A DNA stretch of 64,000 nucleotides, taken from contig NZ_JACRTF010000001.1 in the NCBI RefSeq assembly GCF_014385165.1, positions 1,674,001 through 1,738,000 on the forward strand. Direction: 5' to 3'. Below, piece by piece: positions 17,190 to 24,674 of the stretch; positions within the stretch are counted from its first letter, which is position 1; each line of letters starts with the position of its first letter. The notes beneath the pieces were generated by a model, which was given only the letters and a program-made list of their open reading frames with translations, was not told the DNA's origin and ran no database searches. The DNA comes from Jilunia laotingensis. GTDB taxonomy: Bacteria > Bacteroidota > Bacteroidia > Bacteroidales > Bacteroidaceae. Made by a program: the position numbers and the translations under genes.

Positions 17190-17263
17190 TGGGCCATCTA
17201 GGGCTTGAACCTAGGACCTCCAGATTATGAGTCTGTTGCTCTAACCAACTGAGCTAAAAGCCC
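17190..17263 (-). tRNA. tRNA with CAT anticodon (elongator Met, or Ile2)
   Basis: A 74-nt cloverleaf on the minus strand: acceptor GGGCTTT/ATGGCCC, D arm GCTC...GAGC, anticodon loop CTCATAA, T arm CTAGG TTCAAGC CCTAG, discriminator A. The CCA end is not encoded (CCG follows). Two non-Watson-Crick positions are present, T-T at 6-67 and A-G at 27-43. The D loop has AGTTGGTTA and it is not an initiator type. Met elongator is more likely, but a lysidine-modified tRNA-Ile2 also has the CAT anticodon and cannot be excluded without comparison. Confidence 0.9.
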
Positions 17264-17447
17264 GTGATCCCTTGTTTAAGGATTCGGATGCAAAATTAAT
17301 GCTTTTCTCTGAATTGTGCAAGTTTTCAGGGACGAAAATACATCGGAAAAGTTGAGGCTTTATTAAAAAAGTGGCTTCTTTTCTTGCGGAATCAGATAAA
17401 AAAGTAAAATCTGGACAGGAATTGGTTCTTTGTAATAATTAAAAGAT

Positions 17448-17455
17448 TATCTTTG
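17448..17455 (+). promoter_or_regulatory. -7 box of the sulfatase gene
   Basis: TATCTTTG matches TAnnTTTG, 54 bp upstream of the start. TTG-like triplets lie upstream at 15-23 bp, but none has ideal spacing. Confidence 0.45.
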
Positions 17456-17508
17456 AAGTGTCTCTTGAATGAGAATCATTCTGTGTATTATCAATACTTA
17501 ATAATGTC

Positions 17509-18924
17509 ATGAACAACAAACTACTACTATTATCAGCCGCTTCCGCTTTCTCCGTAACGGGTTTTGCCGCTGATTACACGAACATTGTACTCGTCAATCT
17601 GGACGATGTGGGTTATGGGGATTTTTCCTGCAACGGAGCTTATGGTTATACGACACCGAATATTGACAGAATGGCCGGTGAAGGTATGCGTTTTACCCAT
17701 TTTCTGGCTGGGCAACCGATTAGCGGTGCTTCCCGTGCCGGATTACTGACTGGTTGTTATCCAAACCGTATCGGTTTTGCAGGAGCGCCTGGACCGGGTT
17801 CTAAATACGGTATTCATCCTGAAGAGATGACAATGGGGGAACTGTTGAAACAGAAAGGATATAGCACTGCTATTTTTGGGAAATGGCACTTGGGTGATGC
17901 GGAGGAGTTTTTGCCTTTGCAGAATGGCTTTGATGAGTATTACGGATTACCTTACTCCAACGATATGTGGCCGTATCACCCGCAACAGGGGGAAGTCTTC
18001 AATTTTCCGGATCTGCCGACATATGATGGTAACAAGGTGGTTGGATATAATACGGACCAGTCAAAATTTACTACAGACTATACGACACGTTCCGTCAATT
18101 TTATTAAGAAGAATAAAAATAAACCGTTCTTTCTGTATTTGGCACATTCCATGCCTCACGTCCCATTGGCTGTTTCCGACAAGTTCAAGGGAAAGAGCGA
18201 ACAAGGCTTATATGGTGATGTCATGATGGAGATCGACTGGAGTATCGGTGAGATATTGAAGACTTTGCGTGAACAGGGATTGGAGGAGAATACGCTGGTT
18301 ATTTTAACTTCGGACAATGGGCCTTGGACTAACTATGGCAATCATGCTGGCTCAGCGGGTGGTTTGCGTGAGGCAAAAGCAACCACGTTTGACGGTGGTA
18401 ACCGTATCCCGTGCATCATGTATTGGAAAGGGAAAATCCAGCCGGGTACGACATGTAATAAATTGGCTTCTAATATAGATTTATTCCCTACTTTTGCTGA
18501 GATTAGTGGCGCTCCGCTTCCGGTTCGTAAGATAGACGGGGTGAGCATCCTCTCGTTGATAAAAGGGGAGAAGAATGCCAATCCTCGTGAATCATTCGTA
18601 TATTACTATAATAAGAATGATTTGGAGGCGGTAACGGATGGGATGTTTAAGTTGGTATTCCCCCACAAATATGTTACTTATGGTGCTTATGAACCGGGAA
18701 ATGATGGCCAGCCGGGGCGTTTGACAAGCTTGGAGTTGTTGAAGCCGGAGATGTACGATCTTCGCCGTGATCCGGGAGAACGCTATAATGTAATCACGCA
18801 ATATCCGGAAGAGGCTGCAAAACTGATGAAGATTACCGATCAGAAACGGCAGGAACTAGGTGATAATCTGACACGTATGAAGGGGAATGAGCGTCGAGAA
18901 CCCGGATTGGTAAAGAATAAATGA
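17509..18924 (+). CDS. Secreted S1 family sulfatase (serine-type)
   Basis: A 471-residue sulfatase with a signal peptide (about 1-20, ending TGFAA). Metal ligands lie in VNLDDVGYGD (Asp32/Asp33). The modification site is Ser72 in SGASR, of the S/C-x-P/A-x-R class, which is converted to formylglycine by a radical-SAM maturase (anSME) in anaerobes. GKWHLG, HSMPHVPL and TSDNGPW are the other conserved active-site segments. The substrate is probably a sulfated host or algal glycan, but not resolvable here. It has its own promoter and terminator; no SusC/D, glycosidase or maturase gene adjoins it. Confidence 0.93.
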   Translation: MNNKLLLLSAASAFSVTGFAADYTNIVLVNLDDVGYGDFSCNGAYGYTTPNIDRMAGEGMRFTHFLAGQPISGASRAGLLTGCYPNRIGFAGAPGPGSKYGIHPEEMTMGELLKQKGYSTAIFGKWHLGDAEEFLPLQNGFDEYYGLPYSNDMWPYHPQQGEVFNFPDLPTYDGNKVVGYNTDQSKFTTDYTTRSVNFIKKNKNKPFFLYLAHSMPHVPLAVSDKFKGKSEQGLYGDVMMEIDWSIGEILKTLREQGLEENTLVILTSDNGPWTNYGNHAGSAGGLREAKATTFDGGNRIPCIMYWKGKIQPGTTCNKLASNIDLFPTFAEISGAPLPVRKIDGVSILSLIKGEKNANPRESFVYYYNKNDLEAVTDGMFKLVFPHKYVTYGAYEPGNDGQPGRLTSLELLKPEMYDLRRDPGERYNVITQYPEEAAKLMKITDQKRQELGDNLTRMKGNERREPGLVKNK

Positions 18925-18957
18925 TGTATATAGAATAACGGTCGTTCTGTATCGGAT

Positions 18958-19002
18958 AAAATGCCTGTTGCTTCTTGGGAGGAATGGGCATTTTATTTTT
19001 TT
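18958..19002 (+). terminator. Sulfatase terminator
   Basis: AAAATGCC (18958-18965) and GGCATTTT (18987-18994) pair across a 21-base loop and are followed by ATTTTTTT. Confidence 0.75.
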
Positions 19003-19072
19003 GTGAATAATCAATGGCATCTACGTTGTGTGTTGCCGAGTTGGTACCAATGTGTGTGGCACAGTACTGCCG

Positions 19073-19160
19073 GTTGATTGGTAAGATGGTGCTTCTTCAT
19101 GGGCTACGTTGTGCCGATTAATCAGTATTGCTTCATTCTTGATTATTGATTAGGGAAGTA
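19073..19160. repeat. Degenerate 22-bp tandem repeat, same family as 11034 and 45560
   Basis: GTTGATTGGTAAGATGGTGC (19073), CTTCATGGGCTACGTTGTGC (19095) and ATTAATCAGTATTGCTTCAT (19117) stand 22 bp apart and align with the ATTAATGGTTAGCGTGCTGG unit; ATTATTGATTAGGG at 19142 resembles ATTAATGATTAGCG but is 3 bp out of phase. The match is weaker than in the two clear arrays. Confidence 0.45.
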
Positions 19161-19199
19161 TTTGTAGGTGAATTTAGCGGTTGGATAATGAACTTATTA

Positions 19200-19246
19200 A
19201 ATGTACCAATCGACTCCGAAAAAATCCGTAAGGCAATTGGTACATT
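19200..19246. terminator. Hairpin after the DUF4491 gene
   Basis: AATGTACCAAT (19200-19210) and ATTGGTACATT (19236-19246) form a perfect 11-bp stem with a 25-base loop, 15 bp downstream of the minus-strand stop. No T run follows, so termination may be factor-dependent or the structure may protect the mRNA end. Confidence 0.5.
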
Positions 19247-19261
19247 AATCTGTTGTTCTGT

Positions 19262-19564
19262 TTATTTACGTTTAGGGTTCTTCGGAAACCACCCCTTCTT
19301 TACTCTTTCTTCCTGTTCGAAGATCTCTTTGATGGTCCAGAAAGAGGAAAAGGCAAAAACTCCCAGTAAAGAGGAGACGAGAATATTGTCCACACAAAGT
19401 GAGGTCACTACTCCAGCTATTCCTAATATAAGGAATAGCCACCAACATTTGGTGCCCCAATAATATTCTGCTTTTACCACAACAGGATGGAAAAGACCGA
19501 TTATCAGGAAAGTACAAATTCCTATCAGGAGACCTGACAGGTGGTAATCATTCAGAAACTCCAT
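19262..19564 (-). CDS. DUF4491 family membrane protein
   Basis: A 100-residue protein with three predicted transmembrane helices (about residues 8-27, 40-58 and 62-80), a Trp-rich turn (YYWGTKCWWLF) and a basic C-terminus (KKGWFPKNPKRK). The pattern matches the small DUF4491 proteins found in Bacteroides and Clostridia; their function is not known. It starts 3 bp after the stop of the Lrp-type regulator gene, so it is co-transcribed and possibly translationally coupled. Confidence 0.75.
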   Translation of the reverse strand: MEFLNDYHLSGLLIGICTFLIIGLFHPVVVKAEYYWGTKCWWLFLILGIAGVVTSLCVDNILVSSLLGVFAFSSFWTIKEIFEQEERVKKGWFPKNPKRK

Positions 19565-19567
19565 GGG

Positions 19568-20032
19568 TTATTTATCTGCCCGGATAGGAATCTCTTTCTT
19601 GATGCTTTGCTCAAGTGAAATTAAAGTTTCGGTAGCTACCACACCCGGTATTTCTTGCATTCTATTGTTCAGCAAGTCCATCAAATGCTCGTTGTCACAA
19701 GCATAAACTTTGGTAAGCATGGTGTACGGACCGGTTGTGAAGTGACATTCTACAATTTCGGGGATATTCTGTAATTCTGCTACTACTGCTTTGTACATAG
19801 AACCTTTTTCGAGCTTGATGCCGACATAAGTGCAAGTTCTGTATCCGAGTGATTTGGGGTTAACATGATAACCTGAGCCTACGATGACTCCCAGATCGAT
19901 GAGACGTTGGACACGCTGATGAATAGCAGCACGTGAGACTCCACATTCTGCCGCTACATCTTTGAAAGGAATACGGGCATTTTGAGAAATAATCTCAAGA
20001 ATCTGCCTGTCGAGGTTGTCTATCTTTTCCAT
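19568..20032 (-). CDS. Lrp/AsnC family transcriptional regulator
   Basis: A 154-residue DNA-binding protein. Residues 1-60 form the AsnC-type winged HTH (LDRQILEIISQNARIPFKDV, CGVSRAAIHQRVQRL), and residues ~65-145 form the RAM effector-binding domain (TCTYVGIKLEKG, VECHFTTGPYTMLTKVY). Members sense amino acids and assemble into octamers. The first gene of a two-gene operon with the DUF4491 membrane protein; a -7 box TATATTTG lies 41 bp upstream. The regulated genes are not known, although the downstream membrane protein may be one. Confidence 0.92.
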   Translation of the reverse strand: MEKIDNLDRQILEIISQNARIPFKDVAAECGVSRAAIHQRVQRLIDLGVIVGSGYHVNPKSLGYRTCTYVGIKLEKGSMYKAVVAELQNIPEIVECHFTTGPYTMLTKVYACDNEHLMDLLNNRMQEIPGVVATETLISLEQSIKKEIPIRADK

Positions 20033-20072
20033 AATTTATTAGTATAATTTCCAATCGTTATCAAATAGTAAG

Positions 20073-20080
20073 CAAATATA
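20073..20080 (-). promoter_or_regulatory. -7 box of the Lrp-type regulator operon
   Basis: CAAATATA on the plus strand reads TATATTTG on the minus strand. No clear -33 box. Confidence 0.4.
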
Positions 20081-20130
20081 GAGATTTATTTTAATTTCTC
20101 TATATAAAAGTAATAAAAAAAGGGATTTAG

Positions 20131-20165
20131 CAAAAAAAGAGGCACAAATGTCTTTGCGCCTCTTT
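20131..20165 (-). terminator. Terminator of the FKBP operon
   Basis: Minus-strand stem AAAGAGGC (from 20165) and GCCTCTTT (20143-20136), followed by TTTTG. It lies 22 bp after the stop at 20187. Confidence 0.75.
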
Positions 20166-20186
20166 CCATTTATCAAGTTAGCTTAC

Positions 20187-21053
20187 TTATTTCTCGATAC
20201 CTAACAGTTCAACTTCGAAAACCAAAGTAGAGAAAGGTTTGATTTGGCCTTGGTCTCTTGAACCGTAAGCCAGTTCCTGCGGGATGTAAAGTTCCCATTT
20301 AGAACCGACAGGCATCATGGTCAAAGCTTCTGTCCAACCTTTGATGACTTGGTTAGCACGGAATGTCATCGGCTCGTTGCGTTTGTATGAGCTGTCGAAT
20401 TCTGTTCCGTCAATCAAAGTTCCTTTATAGTTTACTTTCACTTTGCAAGTATCGGCAGGAATTTCACCTTTACCTTCAGTGATTACTTTATATTGCAATC
20501 CGCTCGGAGTGGTTTTCACACCTTCTTTAGTCTTGTTTTCGGCAAGGAATTTTTCACCGGCAGCTTTGTTGTCAGCGTATTTCTCTTCCATAGCTTTGGC
20601 CTTGATAGCTTCCATGGCAGTTTGTGTATATGCCTGAGCTGTTTCCATAGTCATCAAGCCGCCTTTTTCGAGTGTACCAGCGATGAAACCTGCAAGGAAG
20701 TTTTCTTTGCTGATGGTTTTTGTAGAATCACCCGCAAACAGTTCGTGGTTGATACCTTTCATCATCTGATTTGCAATCTGCTGACCGATTTGCAAACCTG
20801 CCATATAAGCAGTTTCCTTTTTGCCTGATTTGTTAGCACCCTCGGTTACACCTTTGATGAAATCAGCCATATAGGCTGTGTCGACATCCATACGGCCTAC
20901 CAGATAACCTTTCAGACCTTGAGTCTGAGCCATACCGATAGAATAGGACAGTGAATCGAGTTCTGTTTTCAGATTTGCTTTAGGAGCCTGTGCTGTACAT
21001 GATGCAAGACCGGCTACAGCAGCGATAGCTGCCAAAATTGTAATCTTCTTCAT
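20187..21053 (-). CDS. FKBP-type peptidyl-prolyl isomerase lipoprotein
   Basis: A 288-residue lipoprotein: signal peptide with lipobox at Cys19 (LASC). Residues ~35-185 are the helical FKBP_N dimerisation/chaperone domain (SYSIGMAQTQGLKGYL, GLQIGQQIANQM), and residues ~195-288 are FKBP_C with VNYKGTLIDGTEFDSS, VIKGWTEAL and IPQELAYGSR, which line the active site. It should speed proline isomerisation and assist folding in the periplasm, as FkpA does. It is the second gene of a pair with the shorter FKBP, 16 bp apart. Confidence 0.93.
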   Translation of the reverse strand: MKKITILAAIAAVAGLASCTAQAPKANLKTELDSLSYSIGMAQTQGLKGYLVGRMDVDTAYMADFIKGVTEGANKSGKKETAYMAGLQIGQQIANQMMKGINHELFAGDSTKTISKENFLAGFIAGTLEKGGLMTMETAQAYTQTAMEAIKAKAMEEKYADNKAAGEKFLAENKTKEGVKTTPSGLQYKVITEGKGEIPADTCKVKVNYKGTLIDGTEFDSSYKRNEPMTFRANQVIKGWTEALTMMPVGSKWELYIPQELAYGSRDQGQIKPFSTLVFEVELLGIEK

Positions 21054-21069
21054 TTTGCTTTAAATGTTT

Positions 21070-21660
21070 TTATTTATTTAATACTTCAAGTAATTCTACT
21101 TCGAACACCAATGTGCTGTGAGGAGGAATCATCTCACCCGCACCTTGTGCGCCATACGCGAGTTCCGATGGGATGTACAATTTCCATTTCGATCCTTCCG
21201 GCATTAGTTGCAATGCTTCTACCCATCCCGGGATAACCTGATTGACTCCAAATACGGCAGGTTGGCCGCGTTTCACAGAACTGTCGAACAATGTACCGTC
21301 AATCAACGTACCTTCATAATGGCATTTTACTTGATCGGTAGCTTTGGCTAGTTTGCCGTTACCTTCCTTGATAACTTCATATTGCAGTCCGCTTGGAAGG
21401 GTTACTACGTTGGCTCTTTTGGCATTTTCCGTCAGAAAAGCTTTTCCTTGTTCGATGCTGGCTGCATTCATTTTCTGTTCCAGTTCTTCAAAATATTTAT
21501 TTACTATTTCGCGAGCTTCCTGATGGCTGATGGCCGTCTGGTTACCTTCCAGTACATCTTTGATTGCTTGTGCAAAGTCATTCACCTCGATGCCTTTAGC
21601 ACCCATGCCCAATAAGTTCTGGCCGATTCCGAGGCCGATAGCATAACTAAATTTATCCAT
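21070..21660 (-). CDS. FKBP-type peptidyl-prolyl isomerase without signal peptide (FklB-like)
   Basis: A 196-residue protein with the same layout as its neighbour but no signal peptide: a helical N-domain (MDKFSYAIGLGIGQNLLGMG, residues 1-90) and an FKBP domain (about 100-196, with CHYEGTLIDGTLFDSS, IPGWVEALQLMPEGSKW, ELAYGAQGAG). It is therefore probably cytoplasmic, while the partner acts in the envelope. The two look like a tandem duplication followed by loss or gain of the export signal. A -7 box lies about 80 bp upstream. Confidence 0.92.
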   Translation of the reverse strand: MDKFSYAIGLGIGQNLLGMGAKGIEVNDFAQAIKDVLEGNQTAISHQEAREIVNKYFEELEQKMNAASIEQGKAFLTENAKRANVVTLPSGLQYEVIKEGNGKLAKATDQVKCHYEGTLIDGTLFDSSVKRGQPAVFGVNQVIPGWVEALQLMPEGSKWKLYIPSELAYGAQGAGEMIPPHSTLVFEVELLEVLNK

Positions 21661-21737
21661 ATTTATTTCTTGTTGAAGATTGAATGGGATGTGATGTTGA
21701 ATCTTTCACCTTCAATCAATTGCAATTTTATAAATCG

Positions 21738-21745
21738 CAAAAGTA
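21738..21745 (-). promoter_or_regulatory. -7 box of the FKBP operon
   Basis: CAAAAGTA on the plus strand is TACTTTTG on the minus strand, 78 bp before the start at 21660. No convincing -33 element. Confidence 0.4.
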
Positions 21746-21857
21746 CGTGTTTTATTTGAATGATTGTTTTTTTAGCAATTAAAATTTCTTATAGTCAGGT
21801 AAGTTAATGCATTTTTCTGCTTACATTTGCTATTATTAAAAGAAAAGGAGGATGTTT

Positions 21858-22556
21858 ATGAAGAATCTAGTCATTTTGTCCGGTGCGGGAATGAGTGCGG
21901 AAAGTGGTATCAGTACGTTTCGTGATGCCGGCGGACTGTGGGACAAGTATCCGGTGGAGCAAGTGGCTACCCCGGAAGGTTATGCACGCAATCCGGAATT
22001 GGTGATTAATTTTTATAACGAACGCCGTAGGCAATTGTTAGATGTCAAGCCGAATCAGGGTCATGAATTGCTGGCCGAGTTGGAAAAGTATTTTAACGTG
22101 ACAGTGATTACGCAGAATATTGATAATTTGCACGAACGGGCAGGTAGTAAACGTATTATTCATTTGCATGGTGAACTGACAAAGGTTTGTTCGAGTCGTG
22201 ATCCGAATAATCACCACTATGTGAAAGAGTTGAAGCCCGAGGAATTTGAAGTACGTTTAGGCGATAAGGCTGGCGATGGTTCCCAGTTGCGTCCTTTTAT
22301 TGTGTGGTTCGGTGAATCGGTGCCGGAGATAGAGCGTGCTATCAGCTTTGTTGAGAAAGCGGATATATTCGTGATCATTGGAACTTCCATGAACGTTTAT
22401 CCTGCTGCGGGATTACTGAATTATGTTCCGCGATCAGCCGAAGTTTATCTTATCGATCCTAAACCGGTAGATACTCATACTTCCCGTCCGATACATGTGA
22501 TACAGAAAGGTGCCTCGGAAGGGGTAGCGGAGTTGATGAAGGTATTAGGTGTATAA
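21858..22556 (+). CDS. cobB: Sir2-family NAD-dependent deacylase (CobB-like)
   Basis: A 232-residue sirtuin. NAD-binding motifs are LSGAGMSAESGIS (8-19), FRDAGGLW (21-28) and TQNIDNLH (85-92); the catalytic base is His104 in HLHGEL. Tyr53 and Arg56 (FYNERRR) are the pair that recognises succinyl/malonyl-lysine in class III sirtuins. The four zinc-binding Cys are absent; only one Cys (VCSS) remains in that segment. The start at 21858 is chosen because AAAGGAGG (21844-21851) is 6 bases upstream; the in-frame ATG at 21852 directly abuts it. The gene ends 10 bp from the convergent GT2 gene. Confidence 0.9.
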   Translation: MKNLVILSGAGMSAESGISTFRDAGGLWDKYPVEQVATPEGYARNPELVINFYNERRRQLLDVKPNQGHELLAELEKYFNVTVITQNIDNLHERAGSKRIIHLHGELTKVCSSRDPNNHHYVKELKPEEFEVRLGDKAGDGSQLRPFIVWFGESVPEIERAISFVEKADIFVIIGTSMNVYPAAGLLNYVPRSAEVYLIDPKPVDTHTSRPIHVIQKGASEGVAELMKVLGV

Positions 22557-22561
22557 ATTAT

Positions 22562-22581
22562 TGTTCTATTTTTTTAGAACA
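22562..22581. terminator. Short bidirectional hairpin between convergent genes
   Basis: TGTTCTA (22562-22568) and TAGAACA (22575-22581) around a six-T loop, overlapping the stop codon of the GT2 gene and a few bases after the sirtuin stop. Weak but well placed. Confidence 0.35.
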
Positions 22582-23312
22582 GCCCTCATGACAAACCATG
22601 CATGATGGATAATTGTGCTGACCAATCCATAATGCTTTGTCATGATACGAAAACGTTCACGCAGGGATGCTTTATGGTTCTGTGTTGTTAAGCCTTCTTC
22701 CAAATAGTCGATAATTGTCAGATGGGTGTTATGTAGAGTATGTGCTTTCTTCATTACCCGAATGCACCAGTCAAAATCGGACGAGAAGCGATAGTTCAGG
22801 TCGTATGGCTCTACCAGATCACGTTTGGCAAAGAATGCCTGATGACAAACGAGCATCCCTTGTTTAAAGCTTTTCCAACTTAGCACTTCCGGTGCAGAGA
22901 GGCGTCGCATACGAAGGAAATGGCTTTGTTGGTCTACGATCGCTGTTTCACCGTAAAGGATATCCGGAAGCTCATTCCCTTTGATGGAATGCACCATTTG
23001 TTGCAGGGTATCGTCTTCATGAAAACTATCTCCGGCATTGAGAAAACAGAGGTAATTGCCTGTAGCAAGGGCAATCCCCTTATTCATGGCATCATACAGC
23101 CCCTTGTCCGGTTCACTGACAACTGTATGAATCCGTTCACGGTATTTATCGATAATCTTTATAGTCCCATCTTTTGAAGCACCGTCTACAATGATGTATT
23201 CCACATGTCGGTAGGTTTGTGAGATGACACTTTGCAGTGTGTCTTCCAGCACTTTTTCTGCATTATAGGTCACGGTGATAACCGAAAATTTAGGAGTGAG
23301 ATGATTATGCAT
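22566..23312 (-). CDS. Glycosyltransferase family 2
   Basis: A 248-residue GT-A enzyme of the short WcaA/rfb type. FSVITVTYNAEKVLEDTLQS (residues ~9-28) starts the nucleotide-binding fold, DGASKDGT follows, and SEPDKGLYDAMNKGIALATG with YLCFLNAGD is the hallmark region in which the acidic residues bind the metal and sugar nucleotide. No membrane segment. It overlaps the upstream GT4 gene by 8 bp (start at 23312, GT4 stop at 23305), so the pair is translationally coupled. The donor sugar is not predictable. It belongs to the polysaccharide locus. Confidence 0.9.
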   Translation of the reverse strand: MHNHLTPKFSVITVTYNAEKVLEDTLQSVISQTYRHVEYIIVDGASKDGTIKIIDKYRERIHTVVSEPDKGLYDAMNKGIALATGNYLCFLNAGDSFHEDDTLQQMVHSIKGNELPDILYGETAIVDQQSHFLRMRRLSAPEVLSWKSFKQGMLVCHQAFFAKRDLVEPYDLNYRFSSDFDWCIRVMKKAHTLHNTHLTIIDYLEEGLTTQNHKASLRERFRIMTKHYGLVSTIIHHAWFVMRAVLKK

Positions 23313-24570
23313 AACTTCCTGTGATTTTATTGTAAACCTCTATATATTGTTTGGCTACAATGCTTTCCGAATAGTTGGCTACTGCTTTTCTACAAGCTTG
23401 TTCCGACAAAGATGGGTATTCCGACTCCGTCAGAGTCCAGTAGATGCCGTTGGCAAAGTCTGCTGATGACTTATATTGAGCTACATAACCGTTATGCAAG
23501 TGGTCAATCATTTCCGGGATACCTCCGACATTGAATCCTACACAAGGTATGCCGCACGCCATTGCTTCCATGATGGTGTTAGGCAGGTTTTCTTCCAGGG
23601 AAGGGGTTACAAACAGGTCTACGGCATTGTAAACATTGACAAGTTCATGCTCGTTGCTCACATAATCGAGGGCATAAACGGGGAAAGGTAGTAAGTTGGT
23701 CAATTGCTGAGACTGATTTCCGAATACGACAACGCTTAATGATGAAACTAGTTCGGGATGTTTCTCGGCCAAAAGTTTGCATGACTCTATCAGATAATCG
23801 ATTCCTTTTCGTTTATCCGTGATCTTGACCGAACCGAATAGCATCAGTTTACCTTCTTGTGGCAGACGGAAATGTACACGTGCTTCTTGTTTGTTGCGGG
23901 GTTTGAAGAGATTGGTATTGATGGGGTTGGGGATGCTCGTTACTGTGTGTCCGGTGAGTAAGGCGCTACTTCGGGCACGATTTTCCAACCACCGGCTACA
24001 GGTGATAAACGTAATGGGTGCTATCTTGTAAAGTTCTTTTTTCTTTTTAAATACCCGGTTGGACAAGTCCTTTTTGCTTCCTCCCCCATATAGGAAAGGG
24101 CATTGGTGACACTCCTGCTGGTAGTGTGTACATTCGCGTGCATGATGACAAATGCCGGTCGAAGGCCACATGTCGTGCATAGTCCATACGATGGGTTTTC
24201 CCGATTCCAGTATTTTGCGAAGGTTTTTCAGTGAAATCATTCCCTGATTAATCCAATGCAGGTGTATGACATCAGCCTGTTTAAATTCGGGTAAATTGGT
24301 TATATCGGTTCCTGTATTGGCTATATCTACAGCAAAAAGGTTGTTTTTCTTAAAATGATTTGCTTTCCAGATGACGATGCGTTCCCATATAAATTTCCAT
24401 ACTGTCAGCCAGTTGCGATCGAGACCTACTACGCTGATCTGATCTGTCTGTTTGTCCCGCACCAGCATTTTCGCCTTGATTCCGTTGTTTTTTAATGCTT
24501 CCATTAATCGGCTGGCAGCAACTGCTGCACCGCCTATGCGTTCGGATGTATTAATAATCAGTACTCTCAT
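23305..24570 (-). CDS. Glycosyltransferase family 4
   Basis: A 421-residue GT-B enzyme from the ATG at 24570 (MRVLIINTSERIGGAAVAAS); codons further upstream run into the divergent promoter region. The N-domain contains HLHWINQGMISL and VWTMHDMWPSTG, as in GT4 enzymes of this size, with a Cys/His-rich patch (CHHARECTHYQQECHQCPF) seen in related Bacteroides transferases. The C-domain carries the donor site: LFGSVKITDKRKGIDYL, then SLEENLPNTIMEAMACGIPC with the E-x7-E type motif. It is divergent from wecC, so both sides of the locus may be controlled from the 105-bp gap. Confidence 0.9.
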   Translation of the reverse strand: MRVLIINTSERIGGAAVAASRLMEALKNNGIKAKMLVRDKQTDQISVVGLDRNWLTVWKFIWERIVIWKANHFKKNNLFAVDIANTGTDITNLPEFKQADVIHLHWINQGMISLKNLRKILESGKPIVWTMHDMWPSTGICHHARECTHYQQECHQCPFLYGGGSKKDLSNRVFKKKKELYKIAPITFITCSRWLENRARSSALLTGHTVTSIPNPINTNLFKPRNKQEARVHFRLPQEGKLMLFGSVKITDKRKGIDYLIESCKLLAEKHPELVSSLSVVVFGNQSQQLTNLLPFPVYALDYVSNEHELVNVYNAVDLFVTPSLEENLPNTIMEAMACGIPCVGFNVGGIPEMIDHLHNGYVAQYKSSADFANGIYWTLTESEYPSLSEQACRKAVANYSESIVAKQYIEVYNKITGSYA

Positions 24571-24637
24571 TATGCCGAATGTTTTGGCAAAAGTAGCGGT
24601 TTTCTGTGAGAATTTATACAAAGTCGTGGATTATTTG

Positions 24638-24645
24638 TACTTTTG
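24638..24645 (+). promoter_or_regulatory. -7 box of wecC-wecB
   Basis: TACTTTTG matches TAnnTTTG 29 bp before the ATG at 24675; the gap to the divergent GT4 start is 105 bp. Confidence 0.5.
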
Positions 24646-24674
24646 CGGCACTATATATAAATAGGTGTACAGTT

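Larger units (their letters stand above)
18925..19261. other. 337-bp intergenic region between convergent genes
   Basis: No gene. It contains the sulfatase terminator (18958-19002), degenerate 22-bp repeat units (about 19073-19160) and an 11-bp-stem hairpin at 19200-19246 beside the end of the DUF4491 gene. Confidence 0.6.

Noticed and set aside
21852..21857. Upstream ATG of the sirtuin
   Set aside because: It abuts the ribosome-binding sequence AAAGGAGG with no spacer; the ATG at 21858 has a 6-base spacing and the usual N-terminus.
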